Assembly (NCBI RefSeq): GCF_036880985.1
Contig: NZ_JBAJNO010000004.1
Span: 1 to 64,000, forward strand
Direction: 5' to 3'
DNA length: 64,000 nt
Source of the DNA: Limibacter armeniacum
GTDB lineage: Bacteria > Bacteroidota > Bacteroidia > Cytophagales > Flammeovirgaceae
Positions 45,685 to 53,820 of this stretch are shown here, in pieces. Numbering within the stretch: position 1 is the first letter of the stretch; each line of letters starts with the position of its first letter. The notes beneath the pieces were generated by a model. The model saw only the letters and a list, made by a program, of their open reading frames with translations. It did not search any database and was not told where the DNA came from. The translations under genes and the position numbers were made by a program.

Positions 45685-47046
45685 ATGAAAATGAAAAAAA
45701 TTTTAATCTACTCACTGATCCTCTCGATCATACCATTCACATTTTCCTGCAATACATTCAAGAACAGCTTTGTCCGTACCCAAAACACCCAGTTTGTTGT
45801 AGGCAACAAGCCCTATTACTTTGTGGGCACCAACTACTGGTATGGCATTACCCTTGGCATGGCAGGCGAAAAAGGAGACAGGGAAAGACTCAACAGGGAA
45901 CTGGACCAGATGCAGAAAATGGGCATTACCAACCTGCGTATCCTTGCCTCATCTGAAGGTGCTGCCGATGCTCCCTGGCGTGTCCAACCTGCCGTACAAA
46001 CTGCTGCAGGTGTTTATGACGAGCAAGTTCTTGAAGGGTTGGATTACCTGCTTGTTCAGATGAGAAAAAGGGGAATGAAAGGCGTAATGGTACTCAATAA
46101 CTTCTGGGCATGGTCTGGCGGTATGGTACAATACCTTGAGTGGAGCGGAAAAGGCCCTGTTCCCTACCCATTTGACGGTAGCCATTCCTGGAACGAATAC
46201 ATCTCCTATGCCAAGCAATTCTATACTGACAAGGGAGCCATGCAACAGTTTGAGGCTTTCCTTGCCATGCTGATCAACCGAACCAACAGCATCAATGGCA
46301 AAGCTTACAAGGAAGACCCTACTATTATGGCTTGGCAGCTGGCCAATGAACCCAGAGGTTACGACCAAAGAGAAGCTTACCTGAAATGGGTGGACCATAC
46401 TGCTTCTTACATCAAGTCATTGGACAGCAAACACCTGGTTTGCATTGGCACAGAAGGCAACACACCGGGCAAGGATGCCGGAACTGATGTATATTCAGAT
46501 AACCTTTCTAACCAAATCGACTATGTAACCATGCATATCTGGATTCAGAACTGGAGCTGGTTTGACCCAACAAAAGCTGAAACCACATATCCTGAAGCAC
46601 TGGTAAAGGTCGATGACTATTTCAAAAAACATATCGAGGCTGGCCAGCAACTGAATAAGCCAGTAGTGCTGGAAGAGTTCGGCATCAGCAGGGACCATAA
46701 TGACCACAAGCCGTCTGCAACCATTGAATGGAGAGATAAATACTACGGCTACCTGTTCAACAAAAGCTGGGATGCGATAAAAGGCAATTCACCATTGACT
46801 GGCATCAACTTCTGGTCGTATGCAGGTGAGGGCAGACCTAACAACCCTGAAGGATTCTGGCAAAAGGGTGATGACCTGATCGGTGACCCTCCACACGAGC
46901 CACAAGGCTGGTACTCGGTTTATGACCAGGATACCACGACAATTGATATCATTTCAGGCTATGCCGAAAAAATCAATGATTTCAGCAAGCAAGCTGAATT
47001 GCTTCAGAAAAAGGCTGTCAAGCAGCAGGAGCAAACTTCACGATAA
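45685..47046 (+). CDS. GH5 (subfamily 7-like) beta-mannanase lipoprotein
   Basis: This 453-residue protein has the lipobox FTFSC (Cys22). The GH5_7 barrel opens with GNKPYYFVGTNYWYGITLG; acid/base Glu222 is in QLANEPRG and nucleophile Glu331 in VVLEEFG, with aromatic subsite residues around WIQNWSWFDP. It is the second GH5 mannanase of the locus and differs from the GH5_8-like one in subfamily and lacks its extra domain. It may be exposed on the surface or in the periplasm, cutting mannan backbone. Confidence 0.92.
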   Translation: MKMKKILIYSLILSIIPFTFSCNTFKNSFVRTQNTQFVVGNKPYYFVGTNYWYGITLGMAGEKGDRERLNRELDQMQKMGITNLRILASSEGAADAPWRVQPAVQTAAGVYDEQVLEGLDYLLVQMRKRGMKGVMVLNNFWAWSGGMVQYLEWSGKGPVPYPFDGSHSWNEYISYAKQFYTDKGAMQQFEAFLAMLINRTNSINGKAYKEDPTIMAWQLANEPRGYDQREAYLKWVDHTASYIKSLDSKHLVCIGTEGNTPGKDAGTDVYSDNLSNQIDYVTMHIWIQNWSWFDPTKAETTYPEALVKVDDYFKKHIEAGQQLNKPVVLEEFGISRDHNDHKPSATIEWRDKYYGYLFNKSWDAIKGNSPLTGINFWSYAGEGRPNNPEGFWQKGDDLIGDPPHEPQGWYSVYDQDTTTIDIISGYAEKINDFSKQAELLQKKAVKQQEQTSR

Positions 47047-47089
47047 ACCTATTGGACAATTCAACACATCATTTTTTAATTCGATAAAT

Positions 47090-48307
47090 ATGAAAAAGTT
47101 ACTGATAAGTATCGCAGCTATCCTCTGTACAATTGGCTCATTGCAGGCTCAAAAGTTTGATGGACTGGCTAAAACCCCTCCTATGGGATGGAACAGCTGG
47201 AATACATTTGCGACTGATATCAATGAACAGCTGGTAAAGGATATTGCGGATTCATTTGTCAAGTATGGGTTAAAAGATGCGGGCTATGAATATATCGTAC
47301 TAGATGACGGTTGGATGACAAAAGAGCGTGACCAGAACGGAAACCTTGTTCCTGACCCTAAAAAGTTTCCTAATGGAATGAAGGCACTGGCAGATTACGT
47401 TCACGCAAAAGGCCTGAAATTCGGACTATACAACTGTGCAGGTGCACAGACTTGTGCAGGTTACCCTGGAAGCCGTGGCTATGAGTATCAGGATGCCCAA
47501 AAATATGCTGAATGGGGTGTTGATTTCCTGAAATATGATTGGTGTAATACAGAAAAGCTGAATGCAGAAGGTGCCTACATGACAATGAGGGATGCCTTGT
47601 ACAAGGCAGGAAGACCTGTGGTATTCAGTATCTGCGAATGGGGCGACAATGAGCCTTGGGAATGGGCGGAGAATATCGGTCACCTTTGGAGAGTCTCAGG
47701 CGATATCATCAACTGCTGGGACTGTGAAGTGGGACATGGCTCATGGTCTTCATGGGGTGTTTGGAAAATCATCAATATGCATCAGAACATCCGTAAGCAT
47801 GCAGGCCCTGGTCACTGGAATGACCTGGATATGATGGAGGTAGGTAACGGCATGACGGACGCTGAAGACCGCAGCCACTTTGCCATGTGGTCAGTTATGG
47901 CATCACCACTGATCTTGGGTAACGACCTTAGAACCGCCTCAAAAGAAACCCTTAAGACACTAACCAACAAGGAAGTGATTGCCATCAATCAGGATGAGTT
48001 GGGGATTCAGGGATTCAGGTTTACCAACGAGCATAATGTGGAAGTTTGGATCAAGCCACTTAAAAACGATGAGTGGGCATTTGTCTTTGTCAATATGAAT
48101 GACGAGCCTTACGAACTGAACTTTGACTGGAAAAAACACGGCATCGGCGATGATGTCAATGGCAAATGGCTAGATTTGAGTGCCAATAACCTAAAGGTAA
48201 GGGACTTGTTCAACCAAAAAGACCTTGGCGCTACAGACAAAAGTCTGAAAGCAACCATCGGTGTACACGATGTACTGATGATCAAGCTTAGCAATGACAG
48301 TCTATAA
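47090..48307 (+). CDS. GH27 alpha-galactosidase
   Basis: This 405-residue enzyme has a signal peptide (ending LQAQ); the start is ATG 47090, since earlier in-frame codons lie inside the GH5 gene. Family signature TPPMGWNSWNTFATDINE is at the mature N-terminus. Nucleophile Asp150 lies in LKYDWCN and acid/base Asp205 in WRVSGD; the galactose-binding HWNDLDMMEVG follows. It removes alpha-1,6-galactose side chains from galactomannan. A 14-bp perfect hairpin separates it from the esterase gene. Confidence 0.95.
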   Translation: MKKLLISIAAILCTIGSLQAQKFDGLAKTPPMGWNSWNTFATDINEQLVKDIADSFVKYGLKDAGYEYIVLDDGWMTKERDQNGNLVPDPKKFPNGMKALADYVHAKGLKFGLYNCAGAQTCAGYPGSRGYEYQDAQKYAEWGVDFLKYDWCNTEKLNAEGAYMTMRDALYKAGRPVVFSICEWGDNEPWEWAENIGHLWRVSGDIINCWDCEVGHGSWSSWGVWKIINMHQNIRKHAGPGHWNDLDMMEVGNGMTDAEDRSHFAMWSVMASPLILGNDLRTASKETLKTLTNKEVIAINQDELGIQGFRFTNEHNVEVWIKPLKNDEWAFVFVNMNDEPYELNFDWKKHGIGDDVNGKWLDLSANNLKVRDLFNQKDLGATDKSLKATIGVHDVLMIKLSNDSL

Positions 48308-48317
48308 ACGATAACCT

Positions 48318-48351
48318 GACAGGAAGCAGTGACTAGCCACTGCTTCCTGTC
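48318..48351 (+). terminator. Perfect 14-bp hairpin between GH27 and esterase genes
   Basis: GACAGGAAGCAGTG / CACTGCTTCCTGTC (48318-48331 and 48338-48351) has a six-base loop and ends 19 bp before the esterase ATG. There is no clear U tract, so it is more likely an RNA stabiliser or attenuator than a full terminator. Confidence 0.6.
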
Positions 48352-48370
48352 CAAAAACAACACTGAAACC

Positions 48371-49780
48371 ATGAACCATCTGAAAACTTTACTTTGCCTG
48401 CTGCTGCTCACCTTCTCCTTTGATCTGTTTGCCAATATCTCCCTTCCGTCCATCTTTGGTCACCATATGGTATTGCAACAGCAGGAGACCGTCAACTTTT
48501 GGGGGTGGGGCAAACCTGGAGAAGAAGTGCATATCACTTGCAGCTGGTCTCCTGAAACGGATTACAAGACCATTGTCTCAAACCTCGGCAAATGGAATAT
48601 TGATGTCAGTACGCCTGAAGCTGGTGGCCCATTCAATATTCATATAAAAGGTTATAACGCCATTGATATCGAGGATGTACTGATCGGAGAAGTATGGCTC
48701 GGCAGTGGACAATCCAATATGGAATGGACACCTGCCTTGGGTATAGACAATGCGGAAGAAGAGAAAGTAAAAGCCAATTATCCTGAAATCAGGTTCTTCA
48801 ATGTATTGAGCAGTACAGCTGACACACCTCAGCAACAGTTGCATGGAGAGTGGGTAAAGTGTACGCCTGAATCCATGTACTACTTCAGTGCCTTGCTTTA
48901 CTTCTTTGGCAGAGAGCTGCACCAACAGATGAACGTCCCTGTAGGTCTTATCAATTCTTCTTGGGGAGGAACACCCGTAGAGGTCTGGATCCATGAGAGT
49001 GCCATCCAGAATGACCGTATTCTGGCTAAAAATGCTTCCCTTCTGCAGGAAATGTCATGGGGACCTCATCAGCCCGGCAAGGCATACAATACAATGATTC
49101 ACCCACTTATCCCTTACAAGATTAAAGGTGCATTGTGGTATCAGGGGGAGACCAATACAGCCAACCCTCACCACTATGCCCGTACACTCAAAACACTGAT
49201 TGAGACATGGAGAGCGGAATGGGGCTACGACTTCCCGTTCTACTATGCCCAGATTGCACCATATAGAGACTATGGAAATGACAATGTAAATGGTGCGGTA
49301 GTTAGGGATCAGCAAAGAAAAGTCATGGAGCTGGTTCCGAATACAGGTATGGTCGTTACTTCTGATATCGGAAACCTGGACAATATCCACCCTGGCAACA
49401 AACAGGATGTAGGTAAAAGATTAGCGACGTGGGCTTTGAGCAAACAGTACGGAAAAGTAGGCTATGCATTTTCAGGCCCTGCCTATAAAGCTTATGAACT
49501 GAAACAAGATAAAATTATACTGTCTTTTGACTATGCAGAAAGTGGTCTGGTAGCCAAAGGAGGAGATCTGAAAGCGTTTGAAATACAAGGCGATGACGAA
49601 AAATGGTATTCGGCAAGTGCTAAAATAAAAGGTAATAAAGTAACGGTTTGGAGTGATAAAGTCTCCCACCCTACAGCTGTCAGGTACGGCTATAGCAATG
49701 ATTCTGATCCAAAATTATTTAATGAATCAGGTTTACCCGCTTCCTGTTTTCTATTCTATATTAACTCACCTGAATTATAG
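48371..49780 (+). CDS. SGNH carbohydrate esterase (sialate O-acetylesterase-like), probable mannan deacetylase
   Basis: This 469-residue secreted protein has a signal peptide (ending DLFA) and start ATG 48371. SGNH blocks are visible: catalytic Ser115 in GSGQSNMEW, SSWGGTPVEVW, the LWYQGETN block and NIHPGNKQ near the C-terminus. The N-terminal segment LPSIFGHHMVLQQQ is typical of the SIAE-like family. As the last gene of the mannan operon it probably removes O-acetyl groups from acetylated (gluco)mannan; sialic acid as substrate is unlikely here. A convergent terminator follows at 49808. Confidence 0.88.
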   Translation: MNHLKTLLCLLLLTFSFDLFANISLPSIFGHHMVLQQQETVNFWGWGKPGEEVHITCSWSPETDYKTIVSNLGKWNIDVSTPEAGGPFNIHIKGYNAIDIEDVLIGEVWLGSGQSNMEWTPALGIDNAEEEKVKANYPEIRFFNVLSSTADTPQQQLHGEWVKCTPESMYYFSALLYFFGRELHQQMNVPVGLINSSWGGTPVEVWIHESAIQNDRILAKNASLLQEMSWGPHQPGKAYNTMIHPLIPYKIKGALWYQGETNTANPHHYARTLKTLIETWRAEWGYDFPFYYAQIAPYRDYGNDNVNGAVVRDQQRKVMELVPNTGMVVTSDIGNLDNIHPGNKQDVGKRLATWALSKQYGKVGYAFSGPAYKAYELKQDKIILSFDYAESGLVAKGGDLKAFEIQGDDEKWYSASAKIKGNKVTVWSDKVSHPTAVRYGYSNDSDPKLFNESGLPASCFLFYINSPEL

Positions 49781-49807
49781 AATAGCTAATTACAAATAGT
49801 TGAAAAG

Positions 49808-49846
49808 AAAAAGCGAACCGCCCTAACTTTGGCCAGTTCGCTTTTT
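49808..49846. terminator. Bidirectional terminator between the two esterase genes
   Basis: A perfect 11-bp stem AAAAAGCGAAC / GTTCGCTTTTT (49808-49818 and 49836-49846) has A and T tails. It ends the mannan operon and the minus-strand cluster. Confidence 0.85.
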
Positions 49847-49871
49847 TTGTGAGTCTTCCAACTCAATATTA

Positions 49872-50831
49872 TTATTCTACCTCCTTGGCAGGTGTCTCAG
49901 GCTTACCTTCCATCAATTCATACATCTTGATAGCAAACTGCTCCCCCATATCAATGTAACCCGCACTGGTATAGTGCCAAGGGTCAGAGTATTCGTAGAA
50001 CTTGGTTGTTCTTACGATTGCTGCTTTGCTGTCTGTTCTAACAAACTTCTCTTGCGCATAACGAACAATATCTCCATAATTCCAAACAGCTCCATCTTCC
50101 TTGTCATTGAAGGAATCTGTAATCTTACCGATTACCACTGGCAGGTCATCTGTCAGCAGGCTTGCTCTCAGCAAATCCATCAGCTGCTTTAGGTTGTCGT
50201 GGTAACGGTAAGCTACTTCCTCATTGTAATCACCGTCACTTTCCCCTTGCATCCAAAGGATTCCGGCAGGTTTCAGGATATCCTCTTTTCCATCGCCATC
50301 AATATCCTTTACACTGTATGCATTTCTGATTGTTGCTAATGCATGGTCATACTGGTTAATACCTGTTTTTCCATCAAAATCAGGAGTCCAGCAGCCGGCG
50401 TAACGGGCAGCCATACTGTCAATGGAAGTTCCGCCTCTTGAATACTTGATCAGGGCGATTTTCTCATTTGGATACAACTCCTGCAACTTTTTGGCAAATG
50501 TCATCTCCAAACCAAAACGGTCAGCATGGTTGTTTTTCTTCTCAGTAGCTGTAAAGCCTACGCCATGTCCTGGCTGTAGTTGTTCCCACTGTCCAACACT
50601 TCCACCTTCAACCTGATCGTCTGCGGCTGAGTTGCCATGAAAAATCCAAACATTCTTGAACTTGGATTTCAGGTTAGATGGTAAGTCCTTGTTGTAGCCA
50701 TAGCCATCCATATTGGACTGACCTGCCAACAGAAATACTTTCACCGTATCTTTTTCAGCCTTTTTCTGACCAATTGCCAGAGCTGGGATCAGGAACATAA
50801 AAAGTATTCCCAGAGATTTAAGATTTCTCAT
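49872..50831 (-). CDS. SGNH acetylesterase, CE6-like
   Basis: This 319-residue secreted esterase starts at ATG 50831 (a TTG two codons earlier is possible) with a signal peptide ending IGQ. SGNH features: Ser39 in LLAGQSNMDG, KYSRGGTS, LWMQGESDGD and the catalytic DxxH in SDPWHYTSAG. The layout fits CE6/DUF303 acetylxylan-esterase-like enzymes and is distinct from the mannan-operon esterase. It is downstream of GH2 but separated by about 200 bp with its own palindromic site (50861-50877), so it may have its own promoter. Deacetylation of hemicellulose is inferred. Confidence 0.85.
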   Translation of the reverse strand: MRNLKSLGILFMFLIPALAIGQKKAEKDTVKVFLLAGQSNMDGYGYNKDLPSNLKSKFKNVWIFHGNSAADDQVEGGSVGQWEQLQPGHGVGFTATEKKNNHADRFGLEMTFAKKLQELYPNEKIALIKYSRGGTSIDSMAARYAGCWTPDFDGKTGINQYDHALATIRNAYSVKDIDGDGKEDILKPAGILWMQGESDGDYNEEVAYRYHDNLKQLMDLLRASLLTDDLPVVIGKITDSFNDKEDGAVWNYGDIVRYAQEKFVRTDSKAAIVRTTKFYEYSDPWHYTSAGYIDMGEQFAIKMYELMEGKPETPAKEVE

Positions 50832-50860
50832 TTTCAATTTATCATTTAGTGCTTGTTACT

Positions 50861-50877
50861 TAGTTCAACGTGAACTA
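50861..50877 (-). promoter_or_regulatory. Operator-like palindrome upstream of the CE6-like esterase
   Basis: TAGTTCA-ACG-TGAACTA is a perfect inverted repeat with 7-bp arms, centred 38 bp upstream of the esterase ATG, a good position for a dimeric regulator. It has no obvious second copy in the window. Confidence 0.5.
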
Positions 50878-51030
50878 TGGATTCGTTTCGTGGCTTATTG
50901 CATACATCTGGTCGATGGAATAATCGCGCGTGCAACAGCCATCACTATTGTATCTTGCCCATTCATGGCAAAAATTCCGAAGGAACGAGATATAATAGCG
51001 ATGGGTAATATCCATCGTTTAAATCAGCCA

Positions 51031-53820
51031 TTACTGCTTTGGTGCTGCAATGGTGAGTGTAAACTCCTTCAGTCCATCAGCTGTGGCTTTTAGGGTAACA
51101 TCCTCTCCTGTTCCATCAAACTGGACGATCACCTGAGCCAGACCATTGAACAATGAACGGTTCCATTTTGGTGCTGCCGTTATCAGCTGAATTGTACCCG
51201 GCACTTTATTCGCCTCATCCCACTGGTTCTTTTTCGGCAGCGGCTCCCCTACAATTACGAGCTTGTTTTCACCTTCCTTAAAGAGTTCACGCTTCAATAC
51301 TATCTCATTCTCACCATCTTTGCGACCAACGTTTTGTCCATTCAAGTAAACCATAGTATTGTTGGCTACCTTCTGGCAGAACCAACTGATTTCAGCATTT
51401 TCAAATGCTCCTTTTTCAAGGTTGAAAGTGCTGATCAATGCCTTCTCCGTACCGGAAAATCCTGTGCCTGACTCAGAAACAATTGATAATGATTGCATCA
51501 GTTCCTCAGTCAGTTCAGTTACTTTTACCTCCGGAAGTTCCAGCAGTTGGCGCTTATCTACATATTGCTCAAGCTCAACACCTGTTGGATCACCGTTGCC
51601 AACCCCAATAAGCTTACCTCCTCCTTCAATCTCAAAGGTGATGTTGTTGCCAGCGGTTGGTACCTGCAAGCCTTTCTTGTCTTCTACTGAGACCTTTACC
51701 ATGGCAACATCATGATGTGTTGCAGCCTCCATCTTGATTCTGGCAGGAGCTCCAGTCGTCTTGTGCTTCGTTTCCTTGATCTTCTTACCCTTGGCATCAT
51801 AGCCAATTGCCTTGATCTCACCTGCCTTGTATTTCACCTGCCACTCCAGATGGCCATTGGTTTCCATCGCTTTTCTGCCAAGGCTTTTGCCATTCAGGAA
51901 CAATTCCACTTCAGTACAATTGCTGTACACCCAAACTGGAACTTCCTCACCTTCTTTACCTTCAAGGTTCCAATGAGGAAGAATATGCAAGACGGTCTCC
52001 TTATCTTGCCACCATGATTTCAGGTAAAAGACATTGTCTTTCGGGAATCCGCAAAGGTCCATCATTCCGAAATAAGACAAGTTTGAAGGCCAAGAATAAG
52101 GTGTTGGCTCTCCGTGATAGTCCAAACCAGTCCAGATAAACATACCTGTCAAGTAATCACGGGCTGCATAATATTGCCAGCTGCCTTCAATGGTGTACCA
52201 GATTTCTCTTGGCTTCCTGTCATAGGCAGCAATGTATTGCTTCACTGAGTCATCGAAATAAATGCCTCTTGTAGCAAACGTAGAACCTTCTTCTGTTCCG
52301 ATTGTTGGTGTATTCGGGAACTGCTTGTGGTATTCGTCTGTATTGCCATGAGGTAAATAGTTGAAACCCATTACGTCAATGGTTGTGGAAATACCATGTC
52401 CCCAACCTCCACTGATCGCTGCATTGATCGGACGGGTAGTATCATACTGCTTGGCAAATTCCTGCATTTTGGCAGCAATCCTTGCTCCTTTCTCATTGCC
52501 TTCAATCATCCACTCCTCATTTCCGACAGACCAAACGATCACTGACGGGTGGTTGCGGTCACGTTCCATCAACCTTGACACTTCGTGTAATGCCTCATCA
52601 TGCGTTCCCATCAAGCGGTTCTCATTGATCACCAGCATACCCATCTCATCACAAAGGTCTAGCAGTTCAGGTGTTGGAGGGTTGTGGGAACTACGGATAG
52701 CATTACTTCCCATATCCTTCAGCAAACTGATTCTGTATGCCATCACACCTTTTGTCATGGCTACACCAACACCCGCATGATCCTGATGCAGGTTTGTTCC
52801 TTTCAACTTTACGTGCTTTCCATTCAGGAAGAATCCTTTGTCAGCATCAAACTTGATGGTTCTGATACCGAATCTGGTAGTGTATTCATCGACTAGTTGA
52901 CTTCCCTGATAAACTTTTGTCTTACAAGTGTACAACTGAGGTTGCTCTAAAGACCAAAGTGATGGATTCTCTACCGTTAATTGCTCTTTCAATTCCGAAC
53001 CTGAAACACCATTCAGTTTGACCTTACTGTTATCAGACTTTGCGACAAGTGTACCTTCCGGATTGTAAATCTCATGGGTCAGTTTCGCTTCAGTACCCTC
53101 AAGTGCTGCATTGAAAACCTTAGCCTCCACTGTTACAATTGCCGCATTGCCATTGATTTCACTATGGATAAAAGTGCCGTTTTTAGGAATGTGCAAAGGT
53201 GCAGTCTTTCTCAACCAGACATTACGGTAAATACCCGCTCCTTCATAGTACCAGCCTTCTTCCATGGTGACATCTGCACGAACGGCAATTACATTCTCTC
53301 CCCCATAATTCAGGTACTCAGAAATGTTGTAGCTGAAGCTTTGGTAACCGCTTGGTTCCTGTCCAAGATAGAATCCATTGACCCAAACCTGAGCATTTCT
53401 TGATACACCATCAAAGTCAATGAAAAACTGCTTTCCATCGTCTTCAGCTGCTACATTGAAGTGCTTGCGGTACCAGCCTACACTTGTTTCAGGGAAATTT
53501 CTGCCTACTGTCTTGTAACCGTGGCTATGGCTTGCCTTTTCACTGAACGGCATCTCTGCTGCCCAATCGTGCGGCAAATCAAGCTCACGCCATGCCCTGT
53601 CATCAAATGCTTGGGCAGTAGCACCATCTCCATAACCCGCTTTTGCCAAATAGGTAAAGTATCCGGTTCCGGTACCAAAGTCCTTTTGCGTATCAAAAGG
53701 GTGACCGTAAGCAAATCGCCAATCCCTATTGAAGTTGATCTTTTCCCGATCGTTAGCGTAACTAAGCTTCGGGAGAAGCAAGGCTGCAAACAGTAATAAA
53801 CCTAAAAAATATGCTCTCAT
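51031..53820 (-). CDS. GH2 beta-galactosidase-type glycosidase
   Basis: This 929-residue secreted enzyme has a signal peptide ending LSYA. It has an N-terminal sugar-binding domain (INFNRDWRFAYG, DLPHDWAAEMPF), a beta-sandwich, a TIM barrel and C-terminal DUF4982 plus further beta domains. Acid/base Glu435 lies in WSVGNEEW and the likely nucleophile is Glu510 in TIGTEEGST. It resembles Bacteroidetes GH2 beta-galactosidases of hemicellulose loci. Its ATG overlaps the HTCS stop by four bases (ATGA), so it is translationally coupled to its regulator. Likely role: removal of beta-galactose from xyloglucan side chains. Confidence 0.92.
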   Translation of the reverse strand: MRAYFLGLLLFAALLLPKLSYANDREKINFNRDWRFAYGHPFDTQKDFGTGTGYFTYLAKAGYGDGATAQAFDDRAWRELDLPHDWAAEMPFSEKASHSHGYKTVGRNFPETSVGWYRKHFNVAAEDDGKQFFIDFDGVSRNAQVWVNGFYLGQEPSGYQSFSYNISEYLNYGGENVIAVRADVTMEEGWYYEGAGIYRNVWLRKTAPLHIPKNGTFIHSEINGNAAIVTVEAKVFNAALEGTEAKLTHEIYNPEGTLVAKSDNSKVKLNGVSGSELKEQLTVENPSLWSLEQPQLYTCKTKVYQGSQLVDEYTTRFGIRTIKFDADKGFFLNGKHVKLKGTNLHQDHAGVGVAMTKGVMAYRISLLKDMGSNAIRSSHNPPTPELLDLCDEMGMLVINENRLMGTHDEALHEVSRLMERDRNHPSVIVWSVGNEEWMIEGNEKGARIAAKMQEFAKQYDTTRPINAAISGGWGHGISTTIDVMGFNYLPHGNTDEYHKQFPNTPTIGTEEGSTFATRGIYFDDSVKQYIAAYDRKPREIWYTIEGSWQYYAARDYLTGMFIWTGLDYHGEPTPYSWPSNLSYFGMMDLCGFPKDNVFYLKSWWQDKETVLHILPHWNLEGKEGEEVPVWVYSNCTEVELFLNGKSLGRKAMETNGHLEWQVKYKAGEIKAIGYDAKGKKIKETKHKTTGAPARIKMEAATHHDVAMVKVSVEDKKGLQVPTAGNNITFEIEGGGKLIGVGNGDPTGVELEQYVDKRQLLELPEVKVTELTEELMQSLSIVSESGTGFSGTEKALISTFNLEKGAFENAEISWFCQKVANNTMVYLNGQNVGRKDGENEIVLKRELFKEGENKLVIVGEPLPKKNQWDEANKVPGTIQLITAAPKWNRSLFNGLAQVIVQFDGTGEDVTLKATADGLKEFTLTIAAPKQ

